Below, one piece after another: positions 26,345 to 34,805 of a DNA stretch of 64,000 nt. The stretch spans positions 53,206-117,205 of the forward strand of contig JAJZIY010000004.1 in the NCBI GenBank assembly GCA_021828475.1, in the 5' to 3' direction. Numbering within the stretch: position 1 is the first letter of the stretch; each line of letters begins with the position of its first letter. The DNA is from Actinomycetes bacterium (GTDB lineage Bacteria > Actinomycetota > Acidimicrobiia > Acidimicrobiales > Palsa-688). The notes below the pieces were generated by a model. It saw only the letters and a list, made by a program, of their open reading frames with translations, was not told where the DNA came from and searched no databases. Made by a program: the position numbers and the translations under genes.

Positions 26345-26860
26345 GTGCCCTCGACCGGTACGGGACCAAGTGGGCAGGTAGTGGAGCGCTTCTATGGGAG
26401 CTTCGAGTACGCGCTCGACGCGAAGGGGCGGATCATCCTTCCCGCACGCCTGCGTTCTCCCTTCGAGACCAAGCGCTGCATGGTCTCCTGCTACGTGGAC
26501 CGGTGCCTGGCGGTGTGGACGCCCGACGAGTTCGACCGGCACCTGGCCCGGGCCGAGGCCATGGAGGGGCACGGAGCAGAGGGTCGCAACCTGGCCAGGA
26601 CCCTGTCGGCCATGTCGACGGAGGTGGAGGTCGACGGCCAGTGGCGTCTCACGATCCCCGCCAGCCTGCGCGACTACGCAGCGCTGGCCCCTGACAGCCC
26701 CGTGATGGTGATAGGCGCGCTCAACCGTGTCGAACTGTGGCAGGCCGATCTCTGGCGCCAGCGAATGGCTCCGAGCCTGGAGAGCCTGGCCGACGGTACC
26801 AGTGCGCTGTTCGCAGAACCGGCGACCGCCCCAGCCGTCCGCTCGGACGTGCCGGCATGA
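26345..26860 (+). CDS. mraZ: Transcriptional regulator MraZ
   Basis: DNA-binding ring protein that controls the division and cell-wall cluster it heads. Two AbrB-like repeats are visible: FYGSFEYALDAKGRIILPARLR (residues about 16-37) and, in the second half, EVEVDGQWRLTIPASLRDYAAL, each with the DxxGRxxxP-type core (second copy D-G-Q-W-R). GTG 26345 gives 171 aa; GTG 26381 would place the start right before the first repeat, as in most homologues, and is equally plausible. Three MraZ boxes lie upstream. The Ala/Pro-rich last 20 residues are unusual but harmless. Confidence 0.93.
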   Translation: MPSTGTGPSGQVVERFYGSFEYALDAKGRIILPARLRSPFETKRCMVSCYVDRCLAVWTPDEFDRHLARAEAMEGHGAEGRNLARTLSAMSTEVEVDGQWRLTIPASLRDYAALAPDSPVMVIGALNRVELWQADLWRQRMAPSLESLADGTSALFAEPATAPAVRSDVPA

Positions 26861-27060
26861 AGGTGGTCCCCTGGGCGCGCCGCTGCCGCCCCCGGCTCGC
26901 CGGCCGCACCGGCCTGCCGTGCCTTCCGAACCCCCGCCCGGCGTGCAGCCGGGCCCCTACGCAGCCCCTTGACCAGCAGGATCCGGGTCCCCTTCTCCAC
27001 CTGCCCAGTCCGATGTACCCGGGGAGAAATCCCGGGGCAGTGCTGGCCGAGGGGCTGCGT
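26861..27060. other. Spacer between mraZ and rsmH
   Basis: Two hundred bases, GC-rich. The rsmH frame is open through it, but its translation is Pro/Arg-rich and unlike the family. CCCGGGGAGAAATCCCGGGG at about 27018-27037 can form a hairpin. An in-frame ATG at 27013 is a possible but less likely rsmH start. Confidence 0.45.
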
Positions 27061-28092
27061 ATGAGCCCTGGCCCACGACCCGAACAAGGAGCCGCCCCCG
27101 GGGGGGGAGGCGCACCAGCGCCGGGGGACGGCAGTACCGCCCGCCCCGGGCGCTTCTCCCACAGGCCGGTGATGCTCGACGAGGTCCTGGATCTCTTCCG
27201 CCCCGTCCCGGCGGGCTGGCTGGTCGATGCCACCGTCGGCGGCGCCGGTCACGCCCGTGCCCTCCTCGAGGCCCTCCCGCAGATCCGCCTGCTCGGGCTC
27301 GACCGGGACGACGAGGCAGTGGCGGCTGCCGGCGCGGCCCTGGCGGGCTTCGCCGGGCGCGCCGCGGTGCTCAGGGCCCGCTTCGACGAGATCGGGGACT
27401 CCCTCGCCCACGTGGGAGCAGAGGGGGCCGTCGGCTTCCTGTTCGACCTCGGAGTGAGCTCGCACCAGTTCGACACGCCCGAGCGTGGTTTCAGTTACCG
27501 CTTCGACGCCCCGTTGGACATGCGCATGGACAGGTCGCAGGGCCTCACGGCCGCCGACATCGTTGCGACCTGGGAGGAGCGCCGCCTGGCCGGGCTCTTC
27601 GCCCGCCACGGCGAGGAGCGTTTCGCCCGCCGGATCGCGGCCGCCGTCGTCGCCGCCCGCCCGGTCCTCACGACCGGCCGCCTCGCAGAGGTGGTGGCCG
27701 GCGCAGTCCCGGCTGCGGTGAGGCGGCGCGGTCACCCGGCCAAGCGGGTCTTCCAAGCACTGCGCGTCGAGGTCAACTCCGAGCTCGACGTGCTGCCCGT
27801 CGCGTTGGACGCGGCGCTCGAGCGCCTGCTGCCGGGCGGTCGGGCGGTCGTGATCGCCTACCACTCAGGAGAGGACCGCCTGGTCAAGGAGCGCTTCGTC
27901 AGGGCGTCGACCGGTGGCTGCACATGCCCTCCCGGGCTGCCCTGCGTTTGCGGCGCCATCCCCACCGTGCGCCTGCTCAAGCGCGGCTCGCGCAAACCGG
28001 CTCCGGCGGAGCTGGCGACAAACCCGAGGTCGGAGAGCGCCCGCCTGCGCGCGGTCGAGGCTCTCACGCCCGACGAAAGGAGGCCGAGATGA
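27061..28092 (+). CDS. rsmH: 16S rRNA (cytosine(1402)-N4)-methyltransferase
   Basis: SAM-dependent enzyme that methylates N4 of C1402 in the decoding centre of 16S rRNA. ATG 27061 has GAGGGG at 27049-27054. After a Pro/Gly-rich N-terminal 37 residues comes FSHRPVMLDEVLDLF and the SAM-binding DATVGGAGHARALLE; then LFDLGVSSHQFD, ERGFSYRFDAPLDMRMD, HPAKRVFQALRVEVNSEL and VIAYHSGEDRLVKERF, all family hallmarks. A Cys-rich stretch GGCTCPPGLPCVCG follows. Length 343 aa. Ends in an ATGA overlap with ftsL. Confidence 0.95.
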   Translation: MSPGPRPEQGAAPGGGGAPAPGDGSTARPGRFSHRPVMLDEVLDLFRPVPAGWLVDATVGGAGHARALLEALPQIRLLGLDRDDEAVAAAGAALAGFAGRAAVLRARFDEIGDSLAHVGAEGAVGFLFDLGVSSHQFDTPERGFSYRFDAPLDMRMDRSQGLTAADIVATWEERRLAGLFARHGEERFARRIAAAVVAARPVLTTGRLAEVVAGAVPAAVRRRGHPAKRVFQALRVEVNSELDVLPVALDAALERLLPGGRAVVIAYHSGEDRLVKERFVRASTGGCTCPPGLPCVCGAIPTVRLLKRGSRKPAPAELATNPRSESARLRAVEALTPDERRPR

Positions 28093-28661
28093 TGCCAGCC
28101 GAGCCCGGGCGGAGCCCGGAGGGCCGGGCCGCAAGACAGCTCGCCACCGCAACCCCCCGACCCACCGCTCCAGGGCGGCAAGCACCTTCCGGGGACCGCC
28201 ACCTCCGTTTGGTGGAGCCGGTCCGGCGGCCACGTTTCTACAGGCACCACGTACTGGCCTGGGCCGGCATAACCGTCGTCGCAGCGTTCGCCCTGGCGTT
28301 GGTGATGCTCCACGTGCTCATAGCCCAGGCGCAGTTCCGCCTCGACGGCCTCCAGCGGGAGGCGAGCCACCAGCAGGCCACGTACGAAAAGCTCCGTCTC
28401 AGCGTCGCCCAGCTCGAATCCCCAGCGCGGATCGTTTCGATTGCGGAGGGCGAGCTGGGGATGCAGCAACCGGGATCGGTCACCTACCTGCCGGCGCCGT
28501 CGGCAAAGGCGGGAGGCACCAAAGCCGGGCTGTCGCCGAATGGGCCCACGGTCGGCAGCCCGGTGACCGGCCCGGGCGGCCGGGGGCAGCTGGTGACACC
28601 GGCTCCCAGCGGTGACGCCGACTGGCCGTCGATCAAGCCGTACCTGAGCGGCAGCCCGTGA
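28089..28661 (+). CDS. ftsL: FtsL-like division protein
   Basis: Small bitopic membrane protein expected to join FtsQ and FtsB/DivIC in the divisome and activate FtsW-FtsI. ATG 28089 follows a near-perfect ribosome site (AAAGGAGG, 28077-28084) and overlaps the rsmH stop. Layout of the 190 residues: a basic cytoplasmic tail of about 55, one helix (VLAWAGITVVAAFALALVML), a short coiled-coil-like stretch (FRLDGLQREASHQQATYEKLRLSVAQLESPARI in pieces), and a Gly/Pro/Ser-rich outer tail. Sequence conservation in this family is low; position between rsmH and ftsI and topology carry the assignment. Confidence 0.85.
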   Translation: MMPAEPGRSPEGRAARQLATATPRPTAPGRQAPSGDRHLRLVEPVRRPRFYRHHVLAWAGITVVAAFALALVMLHVLIAQAQFRLDGLQREASHQQATYEKLRLSVAQLESPARIVSIAEGELGMQQPGSVTYLPAPSAKAGGTKAGLSPNGPTVGSPVTGPGGRGQLVTPAPSGDADWPSIKPYLSGSP

Positions 28662-31012
28662 CTGGCAGCACGGATGGCGGGCAAGGGCGGGCATCGCGCC
28701 GTAGCGCCGGCGCGGGTGGACGGAGCGGTAGACCGGTGGCACCGCCAGGCAAGAGCCGTCGCCGGTACCTCGGTTCGGCCGTCGTCATGACCGCATGCCT
28801 TGGTGGCATCCTCACCAGGCTGTTCTTCGTCCAAGGCGTAGACGCTGCCCGTTACGCCCAAGCGGCCCGCAACGAGTACGTGCACGAAATATCCTTCCTG
28901 GGGGAGCGGGGCGCGATACTCGACCGCAACGGCGACGAGCTGGCCATGTCAGTGCCCCTGACGACCGTGTACTCAGACGACTACCAGGTCACCGATCCCC
29001 GCCTCGAAGCTCATTACCTCTCCGGGCCCTTGGGGGTTGGGGCGGCGACGTTGCAGAGCCAACTGAGCGAGGCCAGCGGCTTCGTGTACCTGGCGCACAC
29101 GATCCCCGATGCGCAGGCGGCCAAGGTCACGACCATGATGACCGAGGGCCTCCTGCCAGGCATCTACACGATGCAGGAGCCAAAGCGCTTCCTGCCCGCC
29201 GGTCAACTCGCCCTGCCGCTGATCGGCCAGGTCGGCACGAGTGGCCAGGGCCTTTCCGGGCTCGAGTACAAGTACAACCGCCTCTTGGAGGGAAAGCCGG
29301 GCAAACTGATCGAGGACATGGACCCCGCAGGCGGTCTGATCCCCGGCGGGGTGCACCAGTACCAGGCCCCGGTGCGCGGTGACGACCTGGTCCTGTCGAT
29401 AGACAAGCCGCTGCAGTTCGACGCCGAGCAGGCTCTCGCCCGGGCCCTGGTTGCGGCCCAGGCCCAGAGCGGGATCGCACTGATAATGGACTCCAAGACC
29501 GGCGAGCTGCTCGCCGTCGCCGAACTGACGACTCCCAGCCGGTCCGCTCCCGTCACAATGCACGAGCCCCCTGCCCTCCCGGTGTGGTTCGTGCCCCAGA
29601 ACACCAGTGGGATCAGCCAGGGGGCCACCACACCTGCTCCGAGCTCGCAGCAGGTCAAGTCCGTGCAGCCGGTGGAGTCGCCGAGCGCTACCGCCTTCAC
29701 GAGCGTGTACGAGCCGGGCTCGGTCGAAAAGCTGGTGACGCTCTCGGGCGCCCTGCAGTCGGGGTCCATAACCCCCACCGAGATCTTCTCGGTGCCCAAC
29801 ACCTACGACGTGGCGGGCACCATGATCGCAGACGCCTGGACCCACCCGACCCTCTACTGGACCCCCTCCAGCATCCTCGCCCACTCGTCGGACATCGGGA
29901 CGGTGGAGATAGCCCAGAAAATGGGGCTACCCGTCCTGCTGCACTGGATCCATGCATTCGGCATCGGTAGGACGACCGACGTCAACTTCCCCGGAGAGTC
30001 GGCCGGCCTGGTGCCCGGCCCGACACAGTGGTCAGGTACCTCCATCGCCACCATGCCCATCGGTCAGGGCCTGGCGGTGACGGCGGTGCAGATGCTCGAC
30101 GCCTACAACACCATCGCGAACGGCGGCCTGTACATCGCGCCAAGGTTGGTCGACGGCTACGTGGGTGCCCGAGGCCACGAGCACTGGTTTGCGGTGCCCA
30201 AGCCCCACCGAGTCGTCAGCCGGCAGGTCGCAGCGGACATGACATCGATGCTCGAAGGTGTCGTCAGGGTGGGCACCGGGGGTGCTGCCGACCTCTCGCC
30301 TTACACAGTGGCCGGAAAGACCGGGACGGCGCTCGTCCCGTCGCCCAAAGGTGGTTACATAGCAGGGGACTTCGTCTCGAGTTTCGCCGGCTTCGTACCG
30401 GCTGAGGACCCGGCCGTGACGGCGATGGTGGTGGTGGAGGGCACTCACCAGTACGGCGCCGAGGCCTCGGCCCCCGTGTTCGCCATGCTGGCCCGGGACG
30501 CCCTGCAGGAGTTGGGTGTGCCACCGCACAAGACGGAGCCCCCGGTGCCTGGCGTGCCACTGGCCAGCGCGTACGGCGGCGAGGGCGAGGCCGCCGGGCC
30601 CGCACTGCCGGGCCTGACCGGGACCCCGGACGTCCGGGTCAGCGTCAGCGGTCAGGCGGGCACCGTGGCCGGCGGCGGCTCCAGGGGCTCCGGGCATGGT
30701 ACCGGCGCGAGCACCGGCGGCGCCGCGACCACGACGTCCACCGCCGTGGGTGGGGCCGCGGCGACAACCACGACGCCCGTGCCGGCGACGTCGGCCCCCT
30801 CCGTGGCTCCTGGGGCGACCACCACTTCGGTCGCCACCTACGGGGCGGCCTCGACCACGACCGCAGCGACCGGCGCGGCCACGACCGGCGCCCCCCCGGC
30901 CTCAACGCCTGCCGTCACCACGACCGCGCCTCTCGCCACGGGCCCTGGCGTGACAACGACCACTGTGCCGCTCGCCGCCGCAGCGACCACCACCTCCGCC
31001 CCGGGCCACTAG
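28658..31012 (+). CDS. ftsI: Penicillin-binding protein FtsI (PBP3/PbpB), septal transpeptidase
   Basis: Class B transpeptidase that cross-links septal peptidoglycan. One N-terminal helix (about residues 39-58) anchors it; a dimerisation/pedestal region starts with ERGAILDRNGDELA. Catalytic motifs: SxxK is S355-V-E-K358 in YEPGSVEK; KTG is K554-T-G556. At the SxN position (residues 410-412) the sequence is SSD rather than SSN. About 60 residues rich in Pro/Ser/Gln precede the SxxK motif, longer than usual, and the last ~130 residues are a Thr/Ala/Pro tail with no homology I can name. Total 784 aa against about 600 typically. Overlaps ftsL by 4 bases (GTGA). Confidence 0.94.
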   Translation: MTGSTDGGQGRASRRSAGAGGRSGRPVAPPGKSRRRYLGSAVVMTACLGGILTRLFFVQGVDAARYAQAARNEYVHEISFLGERGAILDRNGDELAMSVPLTTVYSDDYQVTDPRLEAHYLSGPLGVGAATLQSQLSEASGFVYLAHTIPDAQAAKVTTMMTEGLLPGIYTMQEPKRFLPAGQLALPLIGQVGTSGQGLSGLEYKYNRLLEGKPGKLIEDMDPAGGLIPGGVHQYQAPVRGDDLVLSIDKPLQFDAEQALARALVAAQAQSGIALIMDSKTGELLAVAELTTPSRSAPVTMHEPPALPVWFVPQNTSGISQGATTPAPSSQQVKSVQPVESPSATAFTSVYEPGSVEKLVTLSGALQSGSITPTEIFSVPNTYDVAGTMIADAWTHPTLYWTPSSILAHSSDIGTVEIAQKMGLPVLLHWIHAFGIGRTTDVNFPGESAGLVPGPTQWSGTSIATMPIGQGLAVTAVQMLDAYNTIANGGLYIAPRLVDGYVGARGHEHWFAVPKPHRVVSRQVAADMTSMLEGVVRVGTGGAADLSPYTVAGKTGTALVPSPKGGYIAGDFVSSFAGFVPAEDPAVTAMVVVEGTHQYGAEASAPVFAMLARDALQELGVPPHKTEPPVPGVPLASAYGGEGEAAGPALPGLTGTPDVRVSVSGQAGTVAGGGSRGSGHGTGASTGGAATTTSTAVGGAAATTTTPVPATSAPSVAPGATTTSVATYGAASTTTAATGAATTGAPPASTPAVTTTAPLATGPGVTTTTVPLAAAATTTSAPGH

Positions 31013-31024
31013 GGTCGGGGACGC

Positions 31025-32524
31025 TTGACGAGGGTTGGTGTGCGGCTCAGGGAGTTGGCGGAGGCGGCGGGGTTGGTGGAGTTCGACGTGGGCGGGGCTG
31101 GGCGCGCTGCGTCCGGGGACGGCCCCGACGTGACGTCCGTGGTGATGTCGTCGGCCCAGGTCAGTCCCGGTTCGCTCTTCGCCTGCGTCCCGGGCACGCA
31201 CGCCGATGGCCACGATTACGCCGCGCAGGCCGTCGCCCGGGGAGCCGTGGCCCTGCTCTGCGAGCGGCAGCTGCCTCTCGCCGTGCCCCAGCTGGTCGTC
31301 CCCTCCGTGCGCCGGGCTGTGGGCCCGCTGAGCGCGGCCTGCTGGGGGAGACCGGCGGCATCGATGACCGTGGTGGGCGTCACGGGCACCAACGGCAAGA
31401 CCACGACGTGCGCACTGTTGGCCTCGATCTTCCAGGCCAACGGCTGGCGGACCGGTGTGCTCGGCACCCTCACCGGGGCCAGGACGACCCCTGAGGCACC
31501 CGAGCTCCAGCGGCGCCTGGCCGAGTTGCGCGACGGCGGCACACGGGCGGTCGCCATGGAGGTCTCATCCCACGCCCTTTCCCAGGCCAGGGTCGACGGG
31601 ACGGAGATGGCGGCAGGGGTCTTCACCAACCTGAGCCAGGACCATCTCGACTACCACCGCACCATGGACGCGTACTTCGAGGCCAAAGCGCTCCTGTTCC
31701 GGCCGGGCTTGGTGCGCCTGGCGGTGGTCAACCGTGAGGGCCCCTGGGGGGCGCGCCTGGTCGCCCGGCTCGAAGGGGGCTCCTTGCCCCTGGTCACCTA
31801 CGGAGCGGAGGACGCAACGCAAGTGGTGTTGGGGCAGCGGAGTGCCTCGTTCACATGGCGGGGCGAGCGCATCAACCTCAACGTCCCCGGGCGTTTCAAC
31901 GTGACCAACGCCGTCGCCGCTGCGACGACCGCACGGGAGCTGGGGGTGGGCTGGGACGCGGTCATATCTGGGTTGGCTGCCGTGGCCCCTGTCCGAGGCC
32001 GCTTCGAGCCCGTGGAGGCCGGCCAGCCTTTCACGGTGCTCGTGGACTTCGCCCATACCCCAGCCGCCCTTGGGGAGTCGCTGACGGCAGCCCGAGAGCT
32101 CGTCGGCGCGAAGCCGGGCCGAGAGGGCAGGTTGATCGTCGTCTTCGGAGCCGGAGGGGACAGGGACAGGGGAAAGCGGCCCCTCATGGGCCGGGTCGCG
32201 TCCGAGCTGGCCGACCTCGTCGTCATCACCTCGGACAACCCACGCAGCGAGAAGCCGCTGGCAATCGTCGAAGAGGTGGCCGGCGGGGTTGTGAAGGGCC
32301 AGCCTCTCGTCGAGCTGGACCGCGCCAGGGCCATCGCCGGCGCCCTGTCGATCGCCGGCCCGGGCGACGTCGTGGTCATCGCGGGCAAGGGGCACGAGAC
32401 CGGCCAGGACTTCGGTGACCACGTGGAGGACTTCGACGACGCCGAGGTCGCCCACCGGGTGCTGGTCGAGCGCTGGAGCGGCACCGGCATTGCCGGGGTG
32501 TCAGGGAGGGCGGTGCGCCCGTGA
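31025..32524 (+). CDS. murE: UDP-MurNAc-tripeptide synthetase MurE, meso-DAP type
   Basis: Cytoplasmic ligase adding the third residue to UDP-MurNAc-L-Ala-D-Glu. ATP loop VTGTNGKTTTCALL (about residue 118 on), VAMEVSSHAL, FTNLSQDHLDYH, and FAHTPAAL are family motifs. The substrate-choosing loop reads SDNPRSEKP; DNPR is the signature of meso-diaminopimelate-adding enzymes, so DAP-type peptidoglycan is expected. TTG 31025 is the first codon in frame after ftsI (12 bases) and leaves a normal-length protein (499 aa). It ends overlapping mraY directly; murF, which normally comes between, is absent. Confidence 0.94.
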   Translation: MTRVGVRLRELAEAAGLVEFDVGGAGRAASGDGPDVTSVVMSSAQVSPGSLFACVPGTHADGHDYAAQAVARGAVALLCERQLPLAVPQLVVPSVRRAVGPLSAACWGRPAASMTVVGVTGTNGKTTTCALLASIFQANGWRTGVLGTLTGARTTPEAPELQRRLAELRDGGTRAVAMEVSSHALSQARVDGTEMAAGVFTNLSQDHLDYHRTMDAYFEAKALLFRPGLVRLAVVNREGPWGARLVARLEGGSLPLVTYGAEDATQVVLGQRSASFTWRGERINLNVPGRFNVTNAVAAATTARELGVGWDAVISGLAAVAPVRGRFEPVEAGQPFTVLVDFAHTPAALGESLTAARELVGAKPGREGRLIVVFGAGGDRDRGKRPLMGRVASELADLVVITSDNPRSEKPLAIVEEVAGGVVKGQPLVELDRARAIAGALSIAGPGDVVVIAGKGHETGQDFGDHVEDFDDAEVAHRVLVERWSGTGIAGVSGRAVRP

Positions 32525-33549
32525 TATCGCTACTGATCGCTGCGGGGGTCGCCATGCTGGTCGCCATCCTCGGCACCCCCCTTCTCATAAGCGAGCTGAG
32601 GGTGCGCGGTATCGGCCAGCAGATCCGTGAGGACGGGCCCTCCGGGCACTTCTCCAAGGCGGGCACGCCGACGATGGGTGGCCTGGCCATAATGGCCGCG
32701 GCCGTGGTCGGCTACAGCGTCGCCCACGTGGAGAACGCCTTCACGACGCGTGGCCTGGCCGGGATGCTCACCATCTGTGGAGCCGCGCTCGTCGGTTTCC
32801 TCGACGACTGGCTCAAGGTCACCCGCCAGAGGAGCCTGGGGCTCAACAAGCGGGCCAAGATCGCCGGCCAGCTCATCGTGGCGGTGGCGTTCGCAGTGGT
32901 CGCCGTCACCTGGCTCAAGGTCGACACCCACCTGTCCTTCACCCGCTACGACTCGACCGGCCTGCAGCTCGGGCATGTCGGCTGGGTGGTCCTGGCCGTG
33001 CTCTTCATCGTTGGCAGCACCAACGCCGTCAACTTGACCGACGGCCTCGACGGGCTGGCCTCCGGCTCGTCGGCCTTCACTTTCGTCGCGTTCACGGTGA
33101 TCGGCTTCTACCAGCTCAAGCACTTCCAGCTCTATCGCAACCCGGCTTCGCTGGACGAAGCCGTCATGTCGGCCGCGATGATCGGGGCGTGTGCCGGCTT
33201 CCTCTGGTGGAACGCCGCTCCGGCTCGCATATTCATGGGAGACACCGGCTCGCTGGGCATCGGCGCCGCCGTGGCCGTGCTGGCCCTCCTGGAGAACGTC
33301 GACCTCCTGCTGCCCGTGATAGGCGGCCTCTACGTGCTCGAGACGGTCTCGGTGATAATGCAGGTGGCGAGCTTCAGGCTCTTTGGCCGGAGGGTCTTCC
33401 GGATGGCTCCCGTGCACCACCACTTCGAGCTCATGGGTTGGCCGGAGACGACTGTCATAGTCCGTTTCTGGATACTCGCCGGCCTGTTCACCGCTCTGTC
33501 CCTCGGGGCCTTCTACGCCGACTTCCTGGCCCATGGGGGCACGGCGTGA
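32521..33549 (+). CDS. mraY: Phospho-MurNAc-pentapeptide translocase MraY
   Basis: Integral membrane enzyme making lipid I from UDP-MurNAc-pentapeptide and undecaprenyl phosphate. About ten helices in 342 residues. Family motifs: GHFSKAGTPTMGG near the N-terminus, GFLDDWLKV (catalytic Asp pair), NLTDGLDGLASG, and close to the C-terminus APVHHHFELMGWPE (the HHH loop). GTG 32521 overlaps the murE stop. After its stop there are 64 bases before ftsW; murD, usually here, is missing. Confidence 0.95.
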   Translation: MISLLIAAGVAMLVAILGTPLLISELRVRGIGQQIREDGPSGHFSKAGTPTMGGLAIMAAAVVGYSVAHVENAFTTRGLAGMLTICGAALVGFLDDWLKVTRQRSLGLNKRAKIAGQLIVAVAFAVVAVTWLKVDTHLSFTRYDSTGLQLGHVGWVVLAVLFIVGSTNAVNLTDGLDGLASGSSAFTFVAFTVIGFYQLKHFQLYRNPASLDEAVMSAAMIGACAGFLWWNAAPARIFMGDTGSLGIGAAVAVLALLENVDLLLPVIGGLYVLETVSVIMQVASFRLFGRRVFRMAPVHHHFELMGWPETTVIVRFWILAGLFTALSLGAFYADFLAHGGTA

Positions 33550-33613
33550 CGGCGCGCACCGGTGCTCCGTCGAGCGGCGGCCCTGCCTCTACAGCGAACC
33601 CGGAGGAAGTCCG

Positions 33614-34801
33614 ATGACCGCTACGACCATCGTTGCCGGCAGGCTCAGGCGCAGCGGGCGCCGTGAGCCCGTAGCGGCGGTGCAGCACGTGTACGACCCC
33701 ACTTACTTCCTGCTGGTCGCGCTGGTGGGCGTCCTCTGCATAACGGGGCTGGTCATGGTCCTGTCGGCTTCGGCCGTCGCAAGCCTGCGATCGTTCGGTA
33801 CCCCGTGGTCCTTCTTCGAGCACCAGGTCGTCTACCTGGTCCTGGGCATCGCGTCTTTCGCTGTGGCGCAACGCGTGCGCATGGGTGTGTGGCAGCGCCT
33901 CGCCCGCCCCCTTCTCATCGTGTCGGCACTCGGCCTGATGGCGGTCCTGGTGGCCGGCCGGAGCGCAGGCGGGGCCGCGCGCTGGCTGGGCAGCGGCTCG
34001 CTGCAGTTCCAGCCCTCGGAGCTGGCGAAGTTGGCCCTACTGCTCTTCGCCGCCGATGTCATCGCCAGGCGGGAGGACCGCGGCAACTGGATGTACAGGT
34101 CGGTACCCGTCCTGGTGGCAGGCGGGCTCTACGTGCTCTTGATCATGAAGCAGCCGGACATGGGGACGGCGGTCGTGGTCTGCTGCATCGTCGCCGCCGT
34201 GCTGTTCGCCGCCGGGATGCCCCTGCGCTCGATGATCGGGCTCGGCCTCGTAGGCGGCCTGGGCGGCATCGTGTTCGCCGTCAGCGCCAGCTACCGCGCC
34301 GCCCGGCTCACCTCGTTCATCAACCCGTTCGCCCACGCCAACTCCACCGGTTACCAGTCCGTGCAGGGCCTCATCGCCCTCGGCGCCGGGCACTGGACCG
34401 GCACTGGTATAGGCCAGAGCCTGGCCAGTTGGGGCTACCTGCCCAACCAGTACACGGACTTCATCTTCGCCGTGATCGGCCAGGAGGCCGGGTTCGCCGG
34501 CAGCGTCGTCGTCCTCGGTCTCTTCATCGGGCTGGCCGTGGTGGGCACCAGGGTGGCGTGGCACGCGCCCACCACCTTCGAGAGCCTCGTGGCCGCGGGC
34601 GTGACGGCATGGCTCTCGGCTCAGGCCGTCATCAACATCGGCGCCGTTGCCGGCGTACTGCCGGTGACGGGAGTCCCCCTGCCCTTCGTGTCCTACGGGG
34701 GTACCTCGCTCGTCATAGTCATGTTCGCGACCGGTCTGCTCGCAAATATCGCACGGCATTCGGTGAGGGAGACCGCCGTGCTGCCGGCAGCCGGCGCCTG
34801 A
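33614..34801 (+). CDS. ftsW: Septal peptidoglycan polymerase FtsW (SEDS family)
   Basis: SEDS glycosyltransferase that polymerises lipid II at the septum with FtsI. ATG 33614 was chosen for its GGAGG (33602-33606); the frame is open to 33533 inside mraY. About ten helices in 395 residues. Motifs: WLGSGSLQFQPSELAKLALLL, KQPDMGTAVVV, the catalytic-loop region with INPFAH and YLPNQYTDFIFAVIGQEAGF, and GVPLPFVSYGGTSL near the end. Followed after four bases by murG. Confidence 0.95.
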   Translation: MTATTIVAGRLRRSGRREPVAAVQHVYDPTYFLLVALVGVLCITGLVMVLSASAVASLRSFGTPWSFFEHQVVYLVLGIASFAVAQRVRMGVWQRLARPLLIVSALGLMAVLVAGRSAGGAARWLGSGSLQFQPSELAKLALLLFAADVIARREDRGNWMYRSVPVLVAGGLYVLLIMKQPDMGTAVVVCCIVAAVLFAAGMPLRSMIGLGLVGGLGGIVFAVSASYRAARLTSFINPFAHANSTGYQSVQGLIALGAGHWTGTGIGQSLASWGYLPNQYTDFIFAVIGQEAGFAGSVVVLGLFIGLAVVGTRVAWHAPTTFESLVAAGVTAWLSAQAVINIGAVAGVLPVTGVPLPFVSYGGTSLVIVMFATGLLANIARHSVRETAVLPAAGA

Positions 34802-34805
34802 GGAC

